64,000 nt of DNA. Source: Chitinophagales bacterium (GTDB taxonomy: Bacteria; Bacteroidota; Bacteroidia; Chitinophagales; Chitinophagaceae). Shown here in pieces: positions 53,272 to 61,104 of this stretch; position 1 is the first letter of the stretch, and each line of letters opens with the position of its first letter. Position numbers and translations under genes: made by a program. The stretch is taken from positions 501,978 through 565,977 of the forward strand of contig JAFLBL010000001.1 in the NCBI GenBank assembly GCA_017303855.1, written 5' to 3'. The notes below the pieces were generated by a model. The model was not told the origin of the DNA and searched no databases. It saw only the letters and a list, made by a program, of their open reading frames with translations.

Positions 53272-54174
53272 ATGGCATCATACTATAATGAACATACGGT
53301 ACTCTGGCTGAACGGCGAATTGGTGAAAGCGTCGGAAGCAAAAATGGACTTCTACAGTCAGTCCTTCCACTACGGCTATTCCGTATTTGAAGGGATCCGT
53401 TCGTACAGGACAGACAGCGGCGATACACGAATCTTCAAAGCCATCGAACATTACGACCGGCTTGAACAATCTGCGAAAGCGCTCAATCTCCCCTATCACT
53501 GGAATGCGGATGAGTTGATTGCAGCGACCTATGATGTATTGAAAATAAATAACCTGCAGGATGCCTATATCCGTCCGGTGGTTTATGCACCCGCCAATAT
53601 GAGCTTTGTGGTGAATACACAATCTTTTCTCGTAATTGAAGTATGGGAAATGCAGCCTTTTCTCGGCGACAAGCTCCTGCATGTAATGACCAGCTCATTT
53701 CAGCGACCCAATCCGAAGGGCTTTAAAATTCATGCAAAAGCAGCTGGTCATTATGTTAACTCCATCCTCGCCAGCCAGGAGGCCAAAGCCGCCGGCTTTG
53801 ATGAAGCCCTGCTTACGGATATGCATGGCAATGTAGCGGAAGGACCGGGGGCCAACCTTTTTTATGAGAAAGACGGCAAGCTTTTTACGCCAGCCCCGGG
53901 ACATATCCTACCCGGCATCACCCGTGCCACTGTACTGGATATCTGTGACACATTGGGCATTGCCGTTGAAGAGAAGACAATTACGCTGGAAGAATTGAAA
54001 AATGCCGATGCTGTTTTTTATTGCGGTACCGCTGCCGAAGTCATCGGATGGAAGAAACTGGACGAGACCGAATTTCCATTGCCCTGGGAAGAAAGCCTGA
54101 GCCGGCTGATCCAACTGGCTTATAAAAACAGGGTGATTGAAAAGAACACCACATTACAAACAGAACCGGCTTAA
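53272..54174 (+). CDS. ilvE: Branched-chain amino acid aminotransferase
   Basis: 300 aa, class IV PLP aminotransferase. It transfers amino groups from glutamate to the keto acids of Ile, Val and Leu. Family motifs: FHYGYSVFEGIRSYRT, IYRPVVYAPANMS-like AYIRPVVYAPANM, the PLP-lysine segment GFKIHAKAAGHYVNSILA, EGPGANLFYEKDGKL and PGITRATVLDI. It is the first gene after the attenuator; ilvD follows 34 nt later. Confidence 0.96.
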   Translation: MASYYNEHTVLWLNGELVKASEAKMDFYSQSFHYGYSVFEGIRSYRTDSGDTRIFKAIEHYDRLEQSAKALNLPYHWNADELIAATYDVLKINNLQDAYIRPVVYAPANMSFVVNTQSFLVIEVWEMQPFLGDKLLHVMTSSFQRPNPKGFKIHAKAAGHYVNSILASQEAKAAGFDEALLTDMHGNVAEGPGANLFYEKDGKLFTPAPGHILPGITRATVLDICDTLGIAVEEKTITLEELKNADAVFYCGTAAEVIGWKKLDETEFPLPWEESLSRLIQLAYKNRVIEKNTTLQTEPA

Positions 54175-54208
54175 ATACGAACAGCAATCAGAAAAAGAAT
54201 AAAGCATC

Positions 54209-55897
54209 ATGAGCGAACTGAATAAATACTCGAAGACATTAACACAGGATCCCACACAACCTGCCGCACAGGCCATGTACTATGCGATCGGGTTCAAAGA
54301 AGACGATTTTAATAAAGCACAGATAGGGATTGTGAGCATGGGCTGGGATGGCAATCCCTGTAACATGCACCTGAATGATCTGGCCACTACTGTACGCGAT
54401 AGTGTGAACACTACAGAAGGATTGCTTGGCTTACGTTTTTATACCATCGGTGTGAGTGATGGCATCAGTATGGGTACCGATGGCATGCGTTACAGCCTGG
54501 TAAGCCGGGATGTAATCGCCGACAGTATTGAAACCAATGCTGGCGCGCAATATTATGACGGCCTGATTGCCATACCGGGTTGTGATAAAAACATGCCCGG
54601 TGCCGTAATGGCCATGGGGCGGCTGAATCGTCCTTCGATCATGTTGTACGGCGGCACCATTGCACCAGGTCATTACAAGGGAGAGGACCTGAATATTGTC
54701 AGCGCATTCGAAGCACTCGGACAAAAAATCGCAGGTACATTAAGCGAAGGCGATTTTAAAGGTATTGTACAACACTCCTGCCCTGGTGCAGGCGCCTGTG
54801 GCGGAATGTACACGGCCAATACCATGGCTTCAGCTATTGAAGCACTGGGAATGAGTCTGCCCTTCTCTTCTTCCAACCCGGCTCTCAGTGAAGAAAAACA
54901 AAGAGAATGTGCCGCCGCCGGCGCAGCGATTAAAATACTGTTGCAAAAAAATATCACCCCGAAAGATATCATGACCCGTAAAGCATTTGAAAATGCGATC
55001 ATGGTGGTGATGGTACTCGGAGGAAGTACCAATGCAGTATTGCACCTGATTGCCATTGCCCGCAGCGTGGACCTCGATCTTACACCCGACCATTTCCAGC
55101 AAATCAGTGACCGCATTCCCGTACTCGCCGATTTCAAGCCTTCCGGAAAATACCTTATGGAGGATCTGCATAAACATGGCGGGGTTCCTGCCGTAATGAA
55201 ATACCTATTGAAGAACGGCTTATTACATGGCGATTGTTTGACAGTTACCGGTAAAACGGTTGCAGAAAACTTAGCAGGTGTCCCTGATCTTGATTTCAGT
55301 GCACAAGATATTGTTCGCCCCCTGGAAGCGCCTCTGAAAAAAACGGGGCACCTGCAAATTCTGTATGGTAACCTGGCAGAAAAAGGAAGTGTGGCCAAGA
55401 TCAGTGGTAAAGAGGGTGAACGCTTTGAAGGCACCGCCCGCGTATTCAATGGAGAAAAAGACCTGATCGAAGGCATCTCTTCCGGTAAAGTGAAAGCCGG
55501 CGATGTAGTAGTGATCCGCTATATCGGACCTAAAGGAGCACCCGGTATGCCGGAAATGCTGAAACCCACAGGTGCCATTATCGGTGCCGGTCTTGGTAAG
55601 TCTGTAGCCCTTATTACTGATGGCCGGTTCAGCGGCGGTACACATGGATTTGTAGTAGGACATATCACGCCTGAAGCATTCGAAGGCGGATTGATCGGGC
55701 TCGTGGAAGATGACGACATGATAGAGATTGATGCAGTTAAAAATACACTGAGCCTTAAAGTAAGTGATGATGTAATCGCTGCGAGAAAAGCGAAATGGCA
55801 ACAACCGGCCCTGAAAGCAACCAGGGGTATTTTGTATAAATACGCCAAAACCGTTAAGCCCGCCGACCAGGGTTGTGTGACCGACGAGGATTTGTAA
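54209..55897 (+). CDS. ilvD: Dihydroxy-acid dehydratase
   Basis: 562 aa. It dehydrates dihydroxy acids to the Val and Ile keto acids with an Fe-S cluster. The motifs are [12 protein letters not shown] and [21 protein letters not shown] (cysteine ligands), and the conserved C-terminal [20 protein letters not shown]. The size is that of the standard bacterial enzyme. Confidence 0.97.
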   Translation: MSELNKYSKTLTQDPTQPAAQAMYYAIGFKEDDFNKAQIGIVSMGWDGNPCNMHLNDLATTVRDSVNTTEGLLGLRFYTIGVSDGISMGTDGMRYSLVSRDVIADSIETNAGAQYYDGLIAIPGCDKNMPGAVMAMGRLNRPSIMLYGGTIAPGHYKGEDLNIVSAFEALGQKIAGTLSEGDFKGIVQHSCPGAGACGGMYTANTMASAIEALGMSLPFSSSNPALSEEKQRECAAAGAAIKILLQKNITPKDIMTRKAFENAIMVVMVLGGSTNAVLHLIAIARSVDLDLTPDHFQQISDRIPVLADFKPSGKYLMEDLHKHGGVPAVMKYLLKNGLLHGDCLTVTGKTVAENLAGVPDLDFSAQDIVRPLEAPLKKTGHLQILYGNLAEKGSVAKISGKEGERFEGTARVFNGEKDLIEGISSGKVKAGDVVVIRYIGPKGAPGMPEMLKPTGAIIGAGLGKSVALITDGRFSGGTHGFVVGHITPEAFEGGLIGLVEDDDMIEIDAVKNTLSLKVSDDVIAARKAKWQQPALKATRGILYKYAKTVKPADQGCVTDEDL

Positions 55898-55967
55898 CTC
55901 TCCCTGAAAGCCGGTCAAATGAATATTGAAAATTCACAGTTACATCAAGAATAAAACGAATTAGTAT

Positions 55968-57716
55968 ATGGAAACGCTGACAACCCAGAAAGAAAAAACA
56001 GCCTCGCCCGCCATTGTAACCAAAAGTGGTTCACAAGCCGTGCTGGAAGCCTTTTTAGCCGAAGGCGTTGATACCGTGTTTGGTTATCCCGGTGGTGCCA
56101 TCATGCCGATCTATGACGCGTTGTATGATTACAATGATAAACTGAAACATATTCTCGTCCGCCATGAGCAGGGAGCCATCCACGCGGCACAGGGGTATGC
56201 CAGAGTCAGCGGCCGTACCGGAGTGGTATTTGCCACCAGCGGGCCGGGTGCTACCAACCTGGTGACCGGACTGGCTGATGCCATGATCGATTCAACCCCG
56301 GTAGTATGTATCACCGGGCAGGTATTTGCGCATCTGCTGGGCACTGATGCCTTCCAGGAAACGGATGTAATCAATATTACAACACCGGTTACGAAATGGA
56401 ATTACCAGGTTACGGATGCCAATGAGATTCCGCATGTACTCGCCAAAGCATTTTATATTGCCAACAGTGGCCGGCCGGGTCCGGTATTGGTGGATATAAC
56501 TAAAAATGCGCAGTTGCAGTTATTCGATTATGCAGGTTATGAAAAATGCACGCATATACGCAGCTATCGCCCCAAACCAATTGTACGTAAAGAGTATATC
56601 GAGCAGGCAGCTGAACTTATCAATAAAGCAGAGCGGCCTTTTGTCATCTTTGGCCAGGGTGTTATACTGGGAAAAGCCGAGAAGGAATTCATTCAGTTTA
56701 TTGAAAAAGCGGGAATTCCGGCCGCCTGGACGATCATGGGCATGAGTGCGATACCCACCGATCACCCGCTCGGCGTGGGTATGCTTGGCATGCATGGTAA
56801 TTACGGCCCCAATGTGCTTACCAATGAATGCGATGTAGTGATCGCGGTCGGCATGCGTTTCGACGACCGGGTTACAGGCCGTTTGGATAAATATGCCAAA
56901 CAAGCGAAACTGATTCACCTGGATATAGATCCGTCAGAAATAGACAAGAATGTAAAAGCGGATGTACCGGTCTGGGGTGACTGCAAAGAGACCCTGCCCC
57001 TGCTGAGTAAACTGCTTGAACAGAAAGTGTATCCGCAATGGTTGCAGAAATTCAGAGAGTATGAAAAAATGGAAATGGACAAAGTGATCCATGATGAACT
57101 CAATCCAACAGGCGAAATACTGACGATGGGTGAAGTAATTAATACGCTGAATGAGCTGAGTAAAGGAGTCGCGGTGATTGTAACCGATGTGGGACAACAC
57201 CAGATGGTAGCCTGCCGGTACGCAAAATACAACCAGAGCAAAAGCAATATAACCAGTGGCGGCCTCGGCACTATGGGGTATGCATTACCGGCATCTATAG
57301 GCGCTTATTACGGCGCCCCCGACCGGAAAATTGTTGCCATCATAGGTGATGGCGGATTCCAGATGACCCTGCAGGAATTAGGCACGATCATGCAGTTTAA
57401 ACCGGATGTAAAGATCCTGATTCTGAACAATAACTTCCTGGGAATGGTTCGTCAATGGCAGCAACTCTTTCATGAGAAACGCTATTCCTTTGTGGATATC
57501 CAGAGCCCTGATTTCGTTCAGGTAGCCAAAGGATTCGGCATACCCGGTAAAAGTATCTCCAGAAGGGAGGAATTAAAATCTTCCCTGGAAGAATTCCTGA
57601 ACAGTAAAGGCACTTACCTGCTGGAAGTAATGGTCGGAAAAGAAAACAATGTCTTCCCGATGGTACCCCAGGGAAGAGGTGTAGCTGAGATCGTATTATG
57701 TAAGGAAGACATTTAA
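55968..57716 (+). CDS. ilvB: Acetolactate synthase large (catalytic) subunit
   Basis: 582 aa ThDP enzyme, condensing pyruvate into acetolactate or acetohydroxybutyrate. Motifs: GYPGGAIMPIYDALY with HEQGAIHAAQGYARVSG (the catalytic Glu), RFDDRVTGRL (FAD contact), and the ThDP-Mg motif GDGGFQMTLQELG with NNNFLGMVRQWQ. It shows all three domains at normal size. The small subunit gene lies unusually far behind it, across a 195-nt A/T-rich gap. Confidence 0.97.
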   Translation: METLTTQKEKTASPAIVTKSGSQAVLEAFLAEGVDTVFGYPGGAIMPIYDALYDYNDKLKHILVRHEQGAIHAAQGYARVSGRTGVVFATSGPGATNLVTGLADAMIDSTPVVCITGQVFAHLLGTDAFQETDVINITTPVTKWNYQVTDANEIPHVLAKAFYIANSGRPGPVLVDITKNAQLQLFDYAGYEKCTHIRSYRPKPIVRKEYIEQAAELINKAERPFVIFGQGVILGKAEKEFIQFIEKAGIPAAWTIMGMSAIPTDHPLGVGMLGMHGNYGPNVLTNECDVVIAVGMRFDDRVTGRLDKYAKQAKLIHLDIDPSEIDKNVKADVPVWGDCKETLPLLSKLLEQKVYPQWLQKFREYEKMEMDKVIHDELNPTGEILTMGEVINTLNELSKGVAVIVTDVGQHQMVACRYAKYNQSKSNITSGGLGTMGYALPASIGAYYGAPDRKIVAIIGDGGFQMTLQELGTIMQFKPDVKILILNNNFLGMVRQWQQLFHEKRYSFVDIQSPDFVQVAKGFGIPGKSISRREELKSSLEEFLNSKGTYLLEVMVGKENNVFPMVPQGRGVAEIVLCKEDI

Positions 57717-57718
57717 AG

Positions 57719-57904
57719 AAGTAAAAAATCAAACGCAAAAAGTAAAAAACCTTAACAGGGAATTCAATTTAAGCAACGAACAACCTGTTTTGGTATTTTG
57801 ACAAAGCTTTTGAAAAAAAGAAATATTATCAATAGGTTCCAAAGTAATGAGAGGATCCCGCTTCAGGTGTCTTTTTTACTTTTGAATTTTTGACTTTTGA
57901 ATTT
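57719..57904. repeat. A/T-rich inverted repeats bracketing the ilvB-ilvN gap
   Basis: The left arm (57719-57751) contains AGTAAAAAATCAAA and AAAGTAAAAAAC. The right arm (57871-57904) contains TTTTTTACTTTTG and TTTTTGACTTTTG. They are roughly inverse complements. Low complexity makes this less certain than the other repeats. The right arm ends close before the ilvN start. Confidence 0.5.
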
Positions 57905-57911
57905 ACACGCT

Positions 57912-58502
57912 ATGCAAAAAAAAGAATACACCATCACGGTCTATACCGAAAACCAGGTCGGTCTGCTGAACCGTATTGCGATCATTTTTTCGCGGAGAAA
58001 GATCAATATCGAGAGCCTGAACACGTCCCCTACCGAAGTGGACAGTGTGCACCGGTTCACCATTGTCATCAACGAGTTTGAAGACATTGTACGTAAACTC
58101 TGCCGCCAGATAGAAAAGCAGGTGGAAGTACTGAAAGCCTATTACAATACGGAAGACGAAATCATCTGGCAGGAAATGGCACTTTATAAAGTGCCAACGG
58201 AAATCATCGCTTCTTCCGTGAAAGTGGAACGTTTACTCCGCCAGAACGGGGCACATACCGTTGTTATCCGGAAAGATTATACCGTTTTTGCAGTAGCCGG
58301 ACATCGGGAAGAGACAGAAGCCCTGATTAAAGTACTGGAACCTTACGGACTGATCGAATTTGTACGCAGCGCAAGGGTGGCGATTATTAAAGACAGCAGC
58401 GGCTTCCACGAACGGCTGAAAGAGTTCGAGAAACAGGAACCCGGAGAAGAAGCCATCGAGAACGAATTCCTCGATAAAAACGAAGAAGTATTCACGATGT
58501 AA
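57912..58502 (+). CDS. ilvN: Acetolactate synthase small (regulatory) subunit
   Basis: About 196 aa from the ATG at 57912 (QKKEYTITVYTENQVGLLNRIA); the upstream in-frame TTG is not needed. The N-terminal ACT domain contains FSRRKINIESLNTSPTEVDS, the site that senses valine in other bacteria. The C-terminal part is the regulatory/activating domain, ending in EEVFTM. An acidic tail (KEFEKQEPGEEAIENEFLDKNEE) extends beyond the shorter forms. It is followed by the CTAAACNN octad array. Confidence 0.93.
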   Translation: MQKKEYTITVYTENQVGLLNRIAIIFSRRKINIESLNTSPTEVDSVHRFTIVINEFEDIVRKLCRQIEKQVEVLKAYYNTEDEIIWQEMALYKVPTEIIASSVKVERLLRQNGAHTVVIRKDYTVFAVAGHREETEALIKVLEPYGLIEFVRSARVAIIKDSSGFHERLKEFEKQEPGEEAIENEFLDKNEEVFTM

Positions 58503-58514
58503 ACGCCAAAACAA

Positions 58515-58570
58515 CTAAACGCCTAAACAACTAAACCTCTAAACATCTCAACCTCTAAACATCTAAACAA
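58515..58570 (+). repeat. Seven-copy CTAAACNN octad array between ilvN and ilvC
   Basis: Seven octads in a row (CTAAACGC, CTAAACAA, CTAAACCT, CTAAACAT, CTCAACCT, CTAAACAT, CTAAACAA), beginning 12 nt after the ilvN stop and ending 10 nt before the ilvC ATG. The same unit occurs inverted at 17627-17648, in the sense of the genes there. Confidence 0.95.
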
Positions 58571-58580
58571 CAACATAATC

Positions 58581-59687
58581 ATGGCAAAATTAAATTTCGG
58601 CGGTGTAGAAGAAAACGTAGTCACCCGCGAAGAGTTTCCCTTAAGTAAAGCACAGGAAGTGCTCAAAAATGAAACTGTGGCAGTGATCGGCTACGGTGTG
58701 CAGGGCCCTGGTCAGGCGCTGAACCAGAAAGATAATGGTATCAATGTAATCGTTGGTCAACGCAAAAATTCCAAGACATGGGATAAAGCGGTAGCCGATG
58801 GATTTGTACCCGGTGAAACACTTTTCGAAATTGAAGAAGCCTTGCAACGAGGCACCATTATCTGTTACCTGCTGAGTGATGCGGCCCAGATCGCGTTGTG
58901 GCCAACTGTGCAGAAACACCTCACACCCGGCAAGGCGCTCTATTTCTCACATGGTTTCGGAATTACCTTCAACGAACAAACAGGCATTGTTCCTCCTAAA
59001 GATGTTGACGTTTTCCTGGTAGCCCCTAAAGGTTCAGGTACGTCCCTGCGCCGGATGTTTTTACAGGGCCGTGGGTTGAACAGTTCCTATGCCATCTTCC
59101 AGGATGCCACAGGCAAAGCCTTTGAGCGTGTAATCGCGCTGGGTATTGCTGTAGGAAGCGGTTATTTATTCGAAACGGATTTTAAAAAAGAAGTATTCTC
59201 CGATCTGACCGGGGAAAGAGGAACACTGATGGGTGCCATCCAGGGAATTTTCGCCGCACAGTTCCAGGTACTGCGTGAAAGAGGCCACTCTCCCTCTGAA
59301 GCATTTAATGAAACAGTGGAAGAACTGACGCAGTCGCTGATGCCCCTTGTAGCGGAAAATGGTATGGATTGGATGTATGCCAACTGTTCTACTACCGCAC
59401 AACGTGGTGCACTCGACTGGTGGAAGAAATTCCGTGATGCTACATTACCGGTCTTTAATGACCTGTATACAAGCGTGGCAACAGGTGTGGAATCACAACG
59501 TTCCATTGACAGCAACAGTAAAGACGACTACAGGGAAAAACTGGATGAAGAACTGAAAGAACTCCGTGAAAGTGAAATGTGGCAGGCTGGCAGAACGGTA
59601 AGAAGTCTGCGCCCTGAAAATCAGCCAAAATCAGCCGCACCTGTTTCTTCCACAAAGGAAATTTTCAGTCAGCTTTCTTCCAAATAA
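58581..59687 (+). CDS. ilvC: Ketol-acid reductoisomerase
   Basis: 368 aa, class I length. It converts acetolactate to dihydroxy-isovalerate with NADPH and Mg2+. Motifs: VAVIGYGVQGPGQALNQKDNGINVIVG (Rossmann), APKGSGTSLRRMF, ALGIAVGSG, and the knotted helical domain FSDLTGERGTLMGAIQGIFAAQF (acidic metal ligands). The pathway position after ilvN is standard. A Ser/Pro-rich C-terminal tail (PENQPKSAAPVSSTKE) is present. Confidence 0.96.
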   Translation: MAKLNFGGVEENVVTREEFPLSKAQEVLKNETVAVIGYGVQGPGQALNQKDNGINVIVGQRKNSKTWDKAVADGFVPGETLFEIEEALQRGTIICYLLSDAAQIALWPTVQKHLTPGKALYFSHGFGITFNEQTGIVPPKDVDVFLVAPKGSGTSLRRMFLQGRGLNSSYAIFQDATGKAFERVIALGIAVGSGYLFETDFKKEVFSDLTGERGTLMGAIQGIFAAQFQVLRERGHSPSEAFNETVEELTQSLMPLVAENGMDWMYANCSTTAQRGALDWWKKFRDATLPVFNDLYTSVATGVESQRSIDSNSKDDYREKLDEELKELRESEMWQAGRTVRSLRPENQPKSAAPVSSTKEIFSQLSSK

Positions 59688-59707
59688 GCCACAACGGATA
59701 AAAAACA

Positions 59708-60961
59708 ATGGAATCAACCGTGAATGATACCCGACTGGATTTTGCAGCAGCACAACAACGGCTGAAGAAAGTAGTGAAAAGAACTCCACTGATTTTCAAC
59801 GCCGGTTTGTCAAAAAAATACCACTGCAAAGTGTACCTGAAAAGAGAAGATCTTCAGGTAGTGCGGTCGTATAAACTGCGGGGCGCGTATAATATGATGA
59901 GCCGGCTGCCTTCTGAACAGTTGCAGCAAGGTGTGGTATGTGCCAGTGCAGGTAATCATGCCCAGGGCTTTGCCTTCAGTTGTAAAAAACTGGGCGCTAA
60001 AGGAGTAATCTTCATGCCGATCATTACTCCCAAACAGAAAGTGAATCAGACCCGGATGTTTGGAGAAGACCATATCGACATCAGGCTGATCGGTGACACA
60101 TTTGATGATTGTGCCCAGGCGGCCAAAAAATTCACGGAAGAAAATAATATGACCTTTATTCCCCCCTTCGATGATCCCCGGATCATTGAAGGGCAGGGAA
60201 CGGTCGGGGTCGAAATCCTGGAAGACCTGTCTGAAGTGGATTATATTTTTATTCCGGTCGGCGGAGGAGGACTCAGCGCCGGCGTCGGCAGTTATTTCAA
60301 GACCTGTTCTCCAAAAACAAAAATTATCGGACTGGAACCGGAGGGTGCCCCTTCCATGTTTGAAGCACTGAAAGCCGGACATCCGGTTACATTGGATCAG
60401 ATTGACCGTTTTGTAGACGGAGCCGCTGTGAAAAGAGTGGGCGACCTGACTTTTTCCATTTGCAGAGATGTACTGGACGACATGCACCTGGTACCGGAAG
60501 GAAAAGTTTGCAGCACCATTCTGAAATTATACAATGAAGATGCCATTGTCGCTGAACCGGCCGGGGCTCTTTCAATTGCGGCATTGGACGACTATGCCGA
60601 TGTCATCAAGGGAAAAACAATTGTATGTATCGTTAGTGGCAGTAATAACGACATTGACCGTATGCAGGAGATCAAAGAGCGAAGCCTGCAATACGAAGGG
60701 CTTAAACACTATTTCCTGATCAGCTTTGCCCAACGCCCGGGTGCCCTGCGCGAATTTGTAAACAACGTACTCGGCCCTACAGATGACATCACGCGCTTTG
60801 AATATATGCAGAAGACCAATAAGGAAAATGGTCCGGCACTGGTGGGCATTGAATTACAAAGTCAGCATGATTATGAAATACTGATCAGGAAAATGAAGTC
60901 ATCGACCATCGGCTTCTCGGAAATAAATAAAAACGACCAGTTGTTCGGGTACCTGATCTGA
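59708..60961 (+). CDS. ilvA: Threonine ammonia-lyase (threonine dehydratase, biosynthetic)
   Basis: 417 aa. PLP enzyme turning threonine to 2-oxobutyrate, the start of the isoleucine route. Motifs: KREDLQVVRSYKLRGAYNMM with the PLP lysine, CASAGNHAQGFAFSCKKLG, VGGGGLSAGVGSYFK and the SGSNNDI near the end. The C-terminal region (about 325-417, LKHYFLISFAQRPGALREFVN) is an ACT-like regulatory domain, so isoleucine feedback is likely. It lies 20 nt after ilvC. Confidence 0.95.
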   Translation: MESTVNDTRLDFAAAQQRLKKVVKRTPLIFNAGLSKKYHCKVYLKREDLQVVRSYKLRGAYNMMSRLPSEQLQQGVVCASAGNHAQGFAFSCKKLGAKGVIFMPIITPKQKVNQTRMFGEDHIDIRLIGDTFDDCAQAAKKFTEENNMTFIPPFDDPRIIEGQGTVGVEILEDLSEVDYIFIPVGGGGLSAGVGSYFKTCSPKTKIIGLEPEGAPSMFEALKAGHPVTLDQIDRFVDGAAVKRVGDLTFSICRDVLDDMHLVPEGKVCSTILKLYNEDAIVAEPAGALSIAALDDYADVIKGKTIVCIVSGSNNDIDRMQEIKERSLQYEGLKHYFLISFAQRPGALREFVNNVLGPTDDITRFEYMQKTNKENGPALVGIELQSQHDYEILIRKMKSSTIGFSEINKNDQLFGYLI

Positions 60962-61104
60962 TGAAATATCGCACTTAATTTGTGGATAATTACCCGCCGA
61001 ATCCAATCTCCCGCTGAAAGCTTTTTTGTAATTTCAGTCGTTTGCTTGCAATATGAAATATAGTTAACGGCTGTATTCACTAATCACTTAATTTTTTCAC
61101 CTCT

